Source: JAIQFF01 sp963788505
GTDB lineage: Bacteria; Acidobacteriota; Terriglobia; Terriglobales; Acidobacteriaceae
DNA: 64,000 nucleotides
Direction: 5' to 3'
NCBI GenBank assembly: GCA_963788505.1
Contig: CAWBGY010000005.1
Span: 186,001-250,000 of the forward strand
The position numbers were made by a program, and so were the translations under genes. The notes under the pieces were generated by a model that was not told where the DNA came from, searched no databases, and worked only from the letters and a program-made list of their open reading frames with translations. Positions 45,065-53,612 of this stretch are shown piece after piece (position 1 is the first letter of the stretch; the number at the start of each line of letters is the position of its first letter).

Positions 45065-46324
45065 ATGAGTATTCTCGGGATTATGCCGACCTTTGCGCTT
45101 ACCGAGCTGCTGGGCACTGCGGTGTTCGACACCGCGGGAAGCCGATGCGGAAAAGTGCGCGAAGTGGCCCTGGTCCCGCAGGAAGACCGCTCCCGGGTGG
45201 CCGCATTCATCGTCCGGACTGAGAGCGGAGACCGCCTGCTCCCTTTCCCGTCCGTGACCGCATTCAACGGCGGCATTCGCACGGACTCACCCACCTCAGG
45301 CTGGGCCCAGTCCGATGGTTCGGAAGGCATGCTGCTGCTGGGTCGCGATCTTCTCGACCAGCAGGTCATCGACGTCTTCGGGAGGAAGGTCGTCCGGGTC
45401 AATGATCTGGACCTGCTGCAGGACTCCGTCGGAAGCCACCCCGTGCTGAAAGTGAGTTCGGTGGACGTGGGGCCCCGCGGCGCTGTCCGGCGACTGCTGA
45501 AGGGGATTGTCCCCGTGGTGGCTCTGCGCGCCCTGCTGCGACAAATTCCCCCGCGAAGCATCCCCTGGGACTTCGTGGATCTCATCGAGACCGACCCGGC
45601 TCGGCGGGTAAAGCTCAAGATTTCTCACGAGCGCCTGGCCAAACTGCATCCCGCCGATATCGCCGATATTGTTGAAGATTTGGCGCCCGATGAGCGCGAG
45701 GCCGTGTTCGAGACCCTGAATGAGGAAGTAGCAGCGGGAGCCCTGGAGGAAGTCGAGCCCAAGGTTCAGAAGGCGATCCTGGAGTCCCTCGGCTCGGAAC
45801 GCGCGGCCGAGATTGTGGAGGAAATGGAACCGGACGCCGCCGCCGACTTGCTCGCCGATCTGCCCGAGGAACGCACCTCGGAAATTCTGCTGGAGATGGA
45901 GCCCCAGGATCGCCGGGAGATGGTCGAACTCCTGGAATTCAAGGAAAACAGCGCGGCCGGCAGGATGAACACCGAATACCTGGCGGTTAACGTGACCGCC
46001 ACGGTGCGCGATGCGATCGAGGCCCTGCGTCGCTTCGAAGGCGGGGTTGAAACCGTGAGCACCATTTACCTGGTGGATTCCCACGGGACTTTGGCCGGGG
46101 CCGTGCCCCTGGCCAAGCTGGTGCTGGCCACTCCCGACACACCCATGCTTGCGCTGACCAGGGAGCCTCTGATCTCGGTCAATGCCGGAGCCAAGGAAAA
46201 AGATGTCGCGGAAGTGTTCGACAAGTACAACCTCCTGACCCTGCCGGTGGTCGATGACGACAAGAAGCTAGCCGGGGTCATTACCTCCGACGACATTATC
46301 AGCATGCTGCGGGCCAGCCTGTAA
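45065..46324 (+). CDS. Soluble PRC-barrel / MgtE N-domain / CBS-pair protein
   Basis: 419 aa, no transmembrane helix. Residues ~10-75 are a PRC-barrel (GTAVFDTAGSRCGKVREVALVPQ). A second PRC-like part is at ~90-140 (LLGRDLLDQQVIDVFGRKVVRV). Residues ~195-300 match the MgtE intracellular N domain (LAKLHPADIADIVEDLAPDEREAVFETLNEE; AAEIVEEMEPDAAADLLADLPEE; MVELLEFKENSAAGRMNTEY). A CBS pair ends the protein (~305-419). This is the Mg2+-sensing cytosolic half of MgtE without its channel. The following gene, 276 bp on, is an NRAMP-related transporter, which it may gate. Confidence 0.9.
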   Translation: MSILGIMPTFALTELLGTAVFDTAGSRCGKVREVALVPQEDRSRVAAFIVRTESGDRLLPFPSVTAFNGGIRTDSPTSGWAQSDGSEGMLLLGRDLLDQQVIDVFGRKVVRVNDLDLLQDSVGSHPVLKVSSVDVGPRGAVRRLLKGIVPVVALRALLRQIPPRSIPWDFVDLIETDPARRVKLKISHERLAKLHPADIADIVEDLAPDEREAVFETLNEEVAAGALEEVEPKVQKAILESLGSERAAEIVEEMEPDAAADLLADLPEERTSEILLEMEPQDRREMVELLEFKENSAAGRMNTEYLAVNVTATVRDAIEALRRFEGGVETVSTIYLVDSHGTLAGAVPLAKLVLATPDTPMLALTREPLISVNAGAKEKDVAEVFDKYNLLTLPVVDDDKKLAGVITSDDIISMLRASL

Positions 46325-46413
46325 AAAGATCGTCGTTGGCCGTTGGCCGTTGGCCCTTGGTCCTTGACCCTTGGCTTGAGTTTGGCCAACAGCCAACGAC
46401 GCCTTTGAGGGTC

Positions 46414-46529
46414 GTGTGGGTCGGACACTCCTGCCCGACGCCTTTGACTTTGGTCTATCTACGGACTCCAGAAAAGCCAGACCCAACAGCAACTTCAAAA
46501 GCGTCGGACAGGAGTGTCCGACCCCGCAC
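46414..46529. repeat. Hairpin element with GTCGGACACTCCTG ends (copy 1)
   Basis: A 116-bp element. The left arm starts GTGTGGGTCGGACACTCCTG and the right arm is its near-inverse (GACAGGAGTGTCCGACCCCGCAC), each continuing into GACGCCTTTGA and TCAAAAGCGTC. A related 106-bp copy lies at 59699-59804. Just upstream (46336-46405) a TTGGCCGTTGGCC-type run precedes an inverse GGCCAACAGCCAACG. There is no transposase; it looks like a non-autonomous palindromic element. Confidence 0.7.
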
Positions 46530-46600
46530 CATCGCCGTCGAATTGATCTATCCAGATTTCCTCTCTGCATTTATGCTGATCCGTCGCTGCAACGATATGT

Positions 46601-47866
46601 GTGCGCCGCATGACTTTCCTGAAGCGCTGGAAAATCCGCCTCCTGATTTTCTTGGCCGTGGTCGGACCGGGTTTCATTACCGCCAACGTGGACAACGACG
46701 CCGGCGGCATCTGGACCTACTCCGCGGCCGGGGCGCAGTTCGGACACATGCTGCTCTGGACCATGATCCCCGTCACCGTGGCGCTGATCGTGGTGCAGGA
46801 AATCGCCGCCCGCATGGGCGCGGTCACGGGCAAAGGCCTGAGCGACCTGATTCGCGAGGAGTTCGGATTTCGCATCACCTTTTTTATGATGATCGGGCTG
46901 ATCATCGTCAACTTCGGTAATGTGGTCACGGAATTTGCCGGCATCGCCGGCAGTCTGGAACTGTTCGGCCTCAACAAGTACTACACCGTTCCCATCTGCG
47001 CCGTCATTGTCTGGCTGATCGTGGTGAAGGGTCAGTACAAGACGGTGGAGAAGGTGTTCCTGGCTGCTTCGTTTTTCTATCTCACTTATATCGTCGCCGG
47101 ATTTCTCGCCAAGCCGGCGTGGCTGGAGGCGCTCGAAGCCACCATCGTGCCACCGCACAAGGAAATGTTCCTGCGCCAGGACTATCTGTACATGGTGATC
47201 GGCGTAGTCGGCACCACCATCGCACCCTGGATGCAGTTCTACTTGCAGGCTTCCATTGTCGAGAAGGGCGTGACCCGTCGCCAGTACAAAGCTTCGCGCC
47301 TCGATGTGGTCGCCGGCTGCGTCTTCACCGACCTTGTAGCCTGGTTCATTATCGTGGCCTGCGCCTCTACGCTTTATGTGCACGGTTACCACAACATCAG
47401 CGACGCAAAGGATGCAGCCCAGGCGCTTCGTCCCCTGGCCGGAGACTACGCCTACATTCTCTTTGCCATGGGATTGTTCAACGCTTCGCTGTTTGCGGCT
47501 TCCATTTTGCCGCTTTCCACCGCCTACGCGGTCTGTGAGGGCCTGGGCTTTGAGTCGGGAGTGGGTAAGGGTTTCAGCGAAGCTCCGGTGTTCTACTGGC
47601 TGTACACCGTTCTGATCGTGGCGGGCGCGGGCGTCATTCTGCTGCCGAATATTCCGCTGGTGAAGATTTCCATTCTGTCCCAGGTCGTAAACGGCATCGT
47701 GCTCCCCTTTGTGCTGGTCTTCATGCTGTTGCTGGTCAACAAGAAGGAATTGATGGGAGAGTACGTGAGCTCCCGTCTCTATAACGTGGTCGCATGGGCC
47801 ACAACCGTGATCATGGTGGCACTGACGCTGGCCTGGTTCTGGACCCTGCGCGGACCCTCCGGCTAG
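46601..47866 (+). CDS. NRAMP-related divalent metal transporter with altered metal-site motifs
   Basis: 421 aa, 11 predicted helices. The first-helix motif reads FITANVDNDAGGI in place of the classical DPGN, and the sixth-helix motif reads VGTTIAPWMQFYLQ in place of the classical A-T-V-M-P-H, so the metal-coordinating Met and His are absent. Such changes are expected in NRAMP relatives that carry metals other than Mn/Fe, possibly Mg. GTG at 46601 or ATG at 46610 could start it. Pairing with an MgtE-type Mg2+ sensor protein upstream supports a magnesium-linked role, by inference. Confidence 0.85.
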   Translation: MRRMTFLKRWKIRLLIFLAVVGPGFITANVDNDAGGIWTYSAAGAQFGHMLLWTMIPVTVALIVVQEIAARMGAVTGKGLSDLIREEFGFRITFFMMIGLIIVNFGNVVTEFAGIAGSLELFGLNKYYTVPICAVIVWLIVVKGQYKTVEKVFLAASFFYLTYIVAGFLAKPAWLEALEATIVPPHKEMFLRQDYLYMVIGVVGTTIAPWMQFYLQASIVEKGVTRRQYKASRLDVVAGCVFTDLVAWFIIVACASTLYVHGYHNISDAKDAAQALRPLAGDYAYILFAMGLFNASLFAASILPLSTAYAVCEGLGFESGVGKGFSEAPVFYWLYTVLIVAGAGVILLPNIPLVKISILSQVVNGIVLPFVLVFMLLLVNKKELMGEYVSSRLYNVVAWATTVIMVALTLAWFWTLRGPSG

Positions 47867-47937
47867 ACGGGAAGGGCGCAGCTTCAATCGTGCCGCTCAG
47901 AGCGAATGAGGGCTGGGGCTTCAGCCCCGGGGTTTCG

Positions 47938-48417
47938 CTAGCTGATGTTTCCCGCAGCCAGCTCTCTTACCAGTTGGAGGTCAGCTTCCAGAAAATCAAA
48001 TGAGGGCAGCTCGGAGCCCTTCGCCCAGCGCATATCTTTGAAAATCCGGTTCTCGATTTCACCTTTGTACTCGCGTACGGCGTAGAAGCGCAATTCCACC
48101 GCGGACCCGCTCTTGTACTCGTGCCGGATGCGCGCCACTTCGTCGCCGATACTGGCATCAATACCCAGCTCCTCGTTCAATTCCCGGCGTAGCGCGTCGC
48201 GTGGCTGCTCACCTGCTTCGATTTTGCCGCCGGGGAATTCCCATTTCAGGGGCATGGTCTGGTGCCGGGTACGCTGGCACACCAGAATCTGGTCGTTCTT
48301 GAAGATCAACCCTGCTACCACGCGCTTCATCGCCGGTGAAGAACCCTGGGGATGGCGCGACGCGTCGGGTCTTCGATCACTCTCCCGGGTGCGGGCCTGG
48401 TCTTTCCCACTTTTCAT
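47938..48417 (-). CDS. NUDIX hydrolase, MutT-like
   Basis: 159 aa. The NUDIX box is GGKIEAGEQPRDALRRELNEELGI (GX5EX7REUXEEXGU pattern), preceded by ILVCQRTRHQTMPLKWEFP as in MutT-type (deoxy)nucleotide pyrophosphohydrolases that remove oxidised nucleotides. The start at 48417 overlaps the stop of the GAF gene (ATGA), favouring translational coupling. An internal ATG at 48330 (MKRVVAGLIFK) fits family length better, so the first 29 hydrophilic residues may not be translated. Confidence 0.88.
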   Translation of the reverse strand: MKSGKDQARTRESDRRPDASRHPQGSSPAMKRVVAGLIFKNDQILVCQRTRHQTMPLKWEFPGGKIEAGEQPRDALRRELNEELGIDASIGDEVARIRHEYKSGSAVELRFYAVREYKGEIENRIFKDMRWAKGSELPSFDFLEADLQLVRELAAGNIS

Positions 48418-48908
48418 TCTGCGAGCTTTCCCAGCTGTTCGCCCACCAGGGAAGCGCAGTACTCCACCAGGGTGCGGTCTTCAGCGCCAAAGGCAGCCGG
48501 GAAGTGGCTGTCCACATCCAGCTCACCCACGACCTTGCCCCGGACAAACACGGGCACCACAATTTCGGACTTGGTTTCGGTGGAGCACGCCAGGTACCGA
48601 TTGTCGAGAGTGACATCGTCGACCACGATGGTCTTGCCGGTAGAAGCAGCCGCGCCGCAAATGCCCTGGTTCAGGGGAATACGCGTGTGCGGCGTCATCG
48701 CTCCCTGAAACGGCCCCAGCGCCAGCATGCGCGGTTGGCCATCGGGGGGCTTGTCCTCCAGCATATAAAAACCGACCCAGTTGTATTTCAGCATGCGGTC
48801 ATGCAGCAGCTTTACGGTTTCCCACATGAAATCTTCCACTGATCCAGCGGCTTGGTTGATGCGGTCGATCTCGTTCTTCACGTCCGCGAAGACGGAACCA
48901 GAAGGCAT
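48414..48908 (-). CDS. GAF-domain protein, free methionine-(R)-sulfoxide reductase-like
   Basis: 164 aa. The GAF fold shows NWVGFYMLE, LALGPFQGAMTPHTRIPLNQGICGAAAS, VDDVTLDNRYLACSTETKSEIVVPVFVRGKVVGELDVDS. GICG and LACS keep two of the three cysteines of fRMsr enzymes, but the first (usually AC after FQG) is AM here. It could still reduce free Met-R-sulfoxide or act as a GAF sensor. It is coupled to the NUDIX gene (4-bp overlap) and follows the binding-protein-like gene after 13 bp; an in-frame ATG at 48941 would overlap it. Confidence 0.8.
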   Translation of the reverse strand: MPSGSVFADVKNEIDRINQAAGSVEDFMWETVKLLHDRMLKYNWVGFYMLEDKPPDGQPRMLALGPFQGAMTPHTRIPLNQGICGAAASTGKTIVVDDVTLDNRYLACSTETKSEIVVPVFVRGKVVGELDVDSHFPAAFGAEDRTLVEYCASLVGEQLGKLAE

Positions 48909-48921
48909 AGTGTGTCCCGGG

Positions 48922-49779
48922 TCACATAGACCGAGGCGCATGTACTCGAACTCGCGAATCGGTAATACATCTTAGCTCCTCGGGTTGTGGAAAAGAACCG
49001 GAATGAATCGCCGCCGCCAACGCCCGCAGGCCCCGAACCAGAGTAGGAGCGGGCGTATTCAGAAGTTCATCTGAGATGCAATACACCCGCCCATCACGCA
49101 CCGCACGCATCGCTTGCCATCCCCGATCACGAACGATCTTCTCCAGCGGGACGCGGTCTCCGGCCCCGCACCAGGCAGCCACAACAACGTCTGGATCCAT
49201 CGCCAGAACCGATTCCGCCGACGATTGTGTCCCGGGGTCACTCAAGAACTCGCCGCCCGCGGCTTCTACCAGTTCCGCCACCCATTTCTGCGATGCAATC
49301 AGCGGTTTGCCCCATTCTTCGCAAAAAACACGAATCCGCTTCTTATCGCTGCCCAGCAAACCCATAACCTGCGCTCGCACTTCCTCGATCTCCTGCTGCA
49401 TTTTCTCGATGACTTCCTGCCCGCTCGCCGCGGCACCCACGGCGCCGGCGATCATCGCAATATCCGTGTAGATATCCGCCAGCGTCTTTGGCGCCAGGCC
49501 AAGAAAGCGAATGCCCGCTTTCAGGATTTCCACCACTGCCTTCTCCTGGTAGGGCACGGCGGCGATCACCAGATCGGGACGGGCGGCCAGAATCTGCTGG
49601 CTCTGTGCCGTCCACGAATCCGCGATGATGCTTCGTCCGCCATGCTTCACTTCCGGACAAACGTCGGCGCAGTATTTTGTGCAGGCCACCACCCGGTCGA
49701 GCTGCCCCATGGCGGCCAGGATAACGGTAGCACTGGGCTGAAGGCAGACCACGCGCTGCGGTGTGTAATCGGATGCCAT
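48922..49779 (-). CDS. BtuF-type cobalamin-binding-fold protein without signal peptide
   Basis: 285 aa, periplasmic-binding-protein fold of the BtuF/FepB type: RVVCLQPSATVILAAMGQLDRVVACTKYC, ARPDLVIAAVPYQEKAVVEILKAGI and DPDVVVAAWCGAGDRVPLEKIVRDRGWQAMRAVRDGRVY. No signal peptide or lipobox is visible; the protein starts MASDYTPQRVV. No BtuC/BtuD genes are nearby. It could be a cytosolic cofactor binder or a misannotated start could hide a leader, but the upstream sequence does not supply one in frame. Confidence 0.82.
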   Translation of the reverse strand: MASDYTPQRVVCLQPSATVILAAMGQLDRVVACTKYCADVCPEVKHGGRSIIADSWTAQSQQILAARPDLVIAAVPYQEKAVVEILKAGIRFLGLAPKTLADIYTDIAMIAGAVGAAASGQEVIEKMQQEIEEVRAQVMGLLGSDKKRIRVFCEEWGKPLIASQKWVAELVEAAGGEFLSDPGTQSSAESVLAMDPDVVVAAWCGAGDRVPLEKIVRDRGWQAMRAVRDGRVYCISDELLNTPAPTLVRGLRALAAAIHSGSFPQPEELRCITDSRVRVHAPRSM

Positions 49780-49878
49780 GGCCTTCCATGGTACCGTCCC
49801 GGAGGGCGCTCCGCCCTCCGGTTCTTTGGCAGGTCCGTTTGGCAGGGGTTACAATCTCGCGGAGGATTTCAGGCCATC

Positions 49879-50172
49879 ATGTATATCCACATGTTTGCGT
49901 TTCGCTGGAAGCCGGGAGTCACGGATGAGCAGAAACAGCGTGTCATCTCCGAAATACGAAAGTTACAAGGCCAAATCCCGGGCCTGGCGGAGACTTCCGT
50001 CGGAGTCAACATCTCACCCCGGGGGCAGGGCTATGAACTCGGAGGGGTGATGAAGTTCGCCGACAAGGCTTCCCTCGATGCCTATGGGCCGCATCCCGTG
50101 CATCAGAAATTAGTGGGTTGGCTCATGCCGCTGATTGATCCCATCGAGGTGGACTTCGAGTCCGTCGCTTAA
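49879..50172 (+). CDS. Dabb (stress-responsive alpha/beta-barrel) domain protein
   Basis: 97 aa, a single Dabb domain of the dimeric ferredoxin-like fold (YIHMFAFRWKPGVTDEQKQRVISEIRKLQGQIPGL ... GGVMKFADKASLDAYGPHPVHQKLVGWLMPLIDPIEVDFE). GGAGG lies ~13 nt before the ATG. The frame stays open far upstream only because it is antisense to the neighbouring gene. Function in stress response or small-molecule binding is not resolved. The next gene starts 9 bp later. Confidence 0.8.
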   Translation: MYIHMFAFRWKPGVTDEQKQRVISEIRKLQGQIPGLAETSVGVNISPRGQGYELGGVMKFADKASLDAYGPHPVHQKLVGWLMPLIDPIEVDFESVA

Positions 50173-50181
50173 GGCCTTCCG

Positions 50182-50541
50182 ATGTACTCACCCGAGGTCC
50201 TCGATCATTTCGAGCATCCGCGCAACCCCGGCGAAGTGACCAACCCCGATGCCTCCGCCCAGGTCGAAAACCCTGCCTGCGGCGATGTTCTGAAGCTCAC
50301 TCTGCGAGTCAGCGTCGGTCGCATCGAGGACATCCGATTTCTTGCCCAGGGATGCGTTCCTGCCATGGCCTGCGCCTCGCTGTTGACAGAACTGGTAAAG
50401 GGAAAAACAATCGCGGAAGCCCGGCAACTGCGCCGGGAAGACCTGGTGCGGGCCATCGGCGGTCTGCCCAAAGCCTCAACCCATGCCAGTCACCTGGCCA
50501 TGGAGACGTGGGCCGCCGCAATCAAGAGCTATGAACTGTGA
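50182..50541 (+). CDS. IscU/NifU-like Fe-S scaffold homologue lacking the third cysteine
   Basis: 119 aa. The N-terminus MYSPEVLDHFEHPRNPGEV and ENPACGDVLKLTLRV hold the first cluster Cys; FLAQGCVPAMACASLLTELVKG holds the second. The third normally lies in a H-C-S-x-L-A motif, but here it reads THASHLAMETW, so the ligand is absent. An additional Cys (AMAC) is present. The protein may bind clusters differently or be a carrier rather than a scaffold. It is co-directional with the Dabb gene. Confidence 0.85.
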   Translation: MYSPEVLDHFEHPRNPGEVTNPDASAQVENPACGDVLKLTLRVSVGRIEDIRFLAQGCVPAMACASLLTELVKGKTIAEARQLRREDLVRAIGGLPKASTHASHLAMETWAAAIKSYEL

Positions 50542-50550
50542 ACCGGAGAA

Positions 50551-51279
50551 CTAGGAACTGGGAACTGGATCAGGATGGTACACCGGCCATTTGCGCTCGG
50601 CCGCAATGGCCAGCAGTTCCGCCGTTGGATTGATCACGAAGGGATGGCGGGCAATTTCCAGCATGTCGGCATCCCAGATGGAGTTTCCGAAGACGGCGTC
50701 CGGAGTTCGAGCAATTACGTCGCGGATCGCCAGCGGCTTGCCTTTGCCGCTAGGCACGCGGATGACCTTGTCGGTGACCTTGCCATCTTCGGCCTGCACC
50801 GCCGCCGCCAATATCCGCCCGGGCGGAATGTCGAAATGCCTCATGCCCGCTTGAATCACCCATTCGCTGGTGGAGGAAACCGCCCACACCTCGCAGCCGG
50901 TACCTTGTAATTGGAGTACCAGGTCCCTCATCTCGGGGAAAATGCCTTTCACCATCTTCGCGTCGAAAAACTCTCCCGCCGCCCGCATGACGTCGGCCTC
51001 TGCCAGCCCGCGATTGATGGTCACCATTTCGGCGCACATGTCATCTTCGCTTACTTTGCCGGCAAGGTATTCGACGTAGCGGGCCCTGGCCCAGCGGACC
51101 ATGTCATCGGCAACCAGGCCGCGGCTCAATTCCCAATCAAAAAAACCGAATCCCGCGTCGCCCTCCCAAAGCGTGCCATCACAGTCAAAGACGGCGAGTC
51201 GGGGCTTCAACTGTAGAACGGATTGGATAAAGCCAGCCGCCCTGGACGAAGAGTTCAGCTGCTCTTTCTCTCGGCTCAT
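50551..51279 (-). CDS. HAD-family phosphatase (HAD-IB-like)
   Basis: 242 aa. The nucleophile motif DCDGTLWEGDAG (first Asp ~30), motif II VWAVSSTSEW and the C-terminal GNSIWDADMLEIA acid pair give a complete HAD catalytic set. The helical cap (~45-120) is of the phosphoserine-phosphatase-like type. The substrate is not known. It ends close to the convergent IscU-like gene. Confidence 0.88.
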   Translation of the reverse strand: MSREKEQLNSSSRAAGFIQSVLQLKPRLAVFDCDGTLWEGDAGFGFFDWELSRGLVADDMVRWARARYVEYLAGKVSEDDMCAEMVTINRGLAEADVMRAAGEFFDAKMVKGIFPEMRDLVLQLQGTGCEVWAVSSTSEWVIQAGMRHFDIPPGRILAAAVQAEDGKVTDKVIRVPSGKGKPLAIRDVIARTPDAVFGNSIWDADMLEIARHPFVINPTAELLAIAAERKWPVYHPDPVPSS

Positions 51280-51293
51280 GGGTATGGAAAGAA

Positions 51294-51932
51294 TTATCTC
51301 GTTGGAGAATTTAGGAGCGCCGCGTAATCCTCAGGCGTATTCACATTCATGGCGACCTGGGGATCATCCAGGGGAACATACTGCAGGTGTTCCTGGTGCT
51401 GATGTTCGACTTCTCTCGCGGTCGCGGTTGCGGGAGCCTTAAGAAACGCCTCCATCATTTCGCGCCCTGCCAGGAAGGGATGCCCATGCCGCCCTTGGTA
51501 TTCCGGGACCACCGCCCAGATCTCGGGAGCAGCCGTTTCAAACGCCGCCTTCAGACTGACCAGCACCGCCGCGCTCACCGGCGGACGATCCACCAGCGTG
51601 ATCATAACGGCATCCCGGCCCAGGTCCAGAACAGCCTGCACGCCCACGCGCAGGGAGCTGAACTGCCCATTCTCCGGCGCCGGATTTCGCACCACCGAAC
51701 CGCCAGCCACGTACACCACCGGAGCCAGTTCGGATTCGTTATTGCCCAGGACGACCACCACCTGGTCAGTGACCGAACTCAAGGAGCGAATCGCAGCCGA
51801 CAAGAACGTCTCGCCGGAAAAGGCCACACCGTTCGCGACTGGCGGCCAGGGCAGCAGCGCCTTGTCCGATCCCATACGCGAGGACTCACCCGCCGCCAGT
51901 ATCACTCCGCACCAACTAGGCGCACGGCTCAT
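51294..51932 (-). CDS. MobA/MocA-like molybdenum cofactor nucleotidyltransferase
   Basis: 212 aa starting at the ATG at 51932. The nucleotide-binding loop is GVILAAGESSRMGSDKALLPW; DAVMITLVDRPPVSAAVLV holds the metal aspartate; PEYQGRHGHPFLAG is typical of MocA, which adds CMP to molybdopterin for xanthine-dehydrogenase-family enzymes. A XdhC-family gene lies ~5 kb away. A frame open to 52058 is not supported. Confidence 0.85.
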   Translation of the reverse strand: MSRAPSWCGVILAAGESSRMGSDKALLPWPPVANGVAFSGETFLSAAIRSLSSVTDQVVVVLGNNESELAPVVYVAGGSVVRNPAPENGQFSSLRVGVQAVLDLGRDAVMITLVDRPPVSAAVLVSLKAAFETAAPEIWAVVPEYQGRHGHPFLAGREMMEAFLKAPATATAREVEHQHQEHLQYVPLDDPQVAMNVNTPEDYAALLNSPTR

Positions 51933-52200
51933 GTAAGGAAGATAGCAAATATTGAGGTTCAGCGAGGGCTGAATCGCAGGAATGGGAAAGACGGCGGTCC
52001 TGCGGGCAGGCGCCGAAGCGCGATTGGTGTAAATGACAGTCTCGGCTCCTAGCCGCAACAGAGAGCGCTGAGGTTCAGATTATTTCCCCGAATTGCTACA
52101 AAATGCAGGCCAATTGTGTTGGCACTCTAGAACTGCTAGCAACCAAGGCTGCAAAGAGTTGCATCACACTGCGCAAGCCACAAACGAACTCCCTACAAGA

Positions 52201-53565
52201 ATGTTGACTATGCCAACGGCTGAACGGCTCGCCACAGGTGCTTACTCTGACTACGTAAATCCTCAATGGGTCAGGCTGCTCAGATTGCTCGAGATGAATC
52301 TGAGCTACGAACGTTGTATGGGAACGGAGTTGTTCACCGCGGATGGCCTGCGTATCCTCGATTTCCTTTCCGGCTACTGCGTCCACAATACGGGTCACAA
52401 CCATCCCGCAATTGTGTCTGCCCTCAAAGAAGAATTGGACAAGTCGGGGCCCGTAATGCTGCAGAGCAACGCCTCCGAGCTGGCCGGTGAATTGGCGGAA
52501 CGGCTTTGCCACCTGGCGGGCGGTGGGCTTTCCAAAGTGTTTTTCGCCAGTTCAGGAAGCGAGGGTGTCGAAACCGCGATCAAGTTCGCGCGAGCGTACA
52601 CAGGGCGCGTTGGTCTGCTCTCCTGCGACCGCGCCTTCCATGGCCTGACCTGTGGCGCACTGTCCCTGATGAACGGTGAGTATTGGCGTAAGGGCTTCGG
52701 GCCGCTTCTTCCTGAAACGGTGACGGTGCCCTTCGGCGACCTCGCAGCTCTCGAAAAGGAACTGGCGACCAGGCGCTACGCCGCATTCTTCGTGGAACCC
52801 ATCCAGGCGGAAGGCGGCATTCGTGTGCCTGAGCCAGGCTACCTTAAAGAGGCGCAGGACCTGTGCCGGCGTTACGGGTCCCTCCTGGTCGCCGACGAAG
52901 TTCAGACGGGGATGTTTCGCACCGGTCCATTCCTGGCGTCACACCATTTTGGTATTACGCCTGACATTGTGGTCCTGGCGAAAGCTTTGAGCGGTGGTCT
53001 GGTTCCCGTGAGCGCTGTGCTCATGTCGGACGCGGTGCACGGCTCCGTGTTCAGTTCCTTCAAACGCTCGATCGTGCACGCCTCTACCTTTGGTGAAAAC
53101 AGCCTCTCCATGCGTGTCGGCCTCGCAACCCTCGATGTGCTGGAAGGCGAGGGCCTCGGCGAATGCGCTGCGCAAATGGGTATGGATCTGCAGCGGCAAC
53201 TGGCCGAAACTCTCTCCGGTTACGAGATGGTGAAGGAGGTTCGTGGCCAGGGTCTCTTGCGGGGTATTGAGTTCAGGGCTCCACGAAGCCTTTCTCTGCG
53301 AGCGCCATTCGAGGCCTTTGCCAGGATCCATCCTGCCATGTTCGGACAGATTCTTGTGATGCGCCTGTTCCGCGATCGTGGGATCCTGACCCAGATTTGT
53401 GGAAACGACTTCATGGTGCTGAAGGTCGCTCCTCCCTTGGTGGTCACTCCACCGCAGATTGCCGAGTTTATCTCCGCGATCCGCGACGTTGTGGAGCTTG
53501 CCCATCACTCCGGTTCGTTCTGGTCTGAAGCTCTTGGCTTGGCGCGGAGAGCGATCAGCTTATGA
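52201..53565 (+). CDS. Class III PLP-dependent aminotransferase
   Basis: 454 aa. GYCVHNTGHNHPAIV, VFFASSGSEGVETAIKFARAYTGR, FHGLTCGALSLMNG, VEPIQAEGGIRVP, LLVADEVQTGMFRTG and the PLP lysine in IVVLAKALSGGLVPVSA give a complete fold-type I ornithine-like aminotransferase. It is followed after ~50 bp by a type III polyketide synthase, so it probably belongs to that pathway, for example by supplying an amino precursor; ornithine/putrescine metabolism or hopanoid HpnO-type amination are alternatives. The start at 52201 is chosen; the frame is open to 52093. Confidence 0.88.
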   Translation: MLTMPTAERLATGAYSDYVNPQWVRLLRLLEMNLSYERCMGTELFTADGLRILDFLSGYCVHNTGHNHPAIVSALKEELDKSGPVMLQSNASELAGELAERLCHLAGGGLSKVFFASSGSEGVETAIKFARAYTGRVGLLSCDRAFHGLTCGALSLMNGEYWRKGFGPLLPETVTVPFGDLAALEKELATRRYAAFFVEPIQAEGGIRVPEPGYLKEAQDLCRRYGSLLVADEVQTGMFRTGPFLASHHFGITPDIVVLAKALSGGLVPVSAVLMSDAVHGSVFSSFKRSIVHASTFGENSLSMRVGLATLDVLEGEGLGECAAQMGMDLQRQLAETLSGYEMVKEVRGQGLLRGIEFRAPRSLSLRAPFEAFARIHPAMFGQILVMRLFRDRGILTQICGNDFMVLKVAPPLVVTPPQIAEFISAIRDVVELAHHSGSFWSEALGLARRAISL

Positions 53566-53612
53566 AGCCACGCAGCAGCCGCCTGCTTACAGAGGACTGA
53601 AACCATTCAATC

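Noticed and set aside
49114..49878. Long N-terminal extension of the Dabb protein
   Set aside because: It runs antisense to the BtuF-like gene. The ATG at 49879 gives the full Dabb domain.
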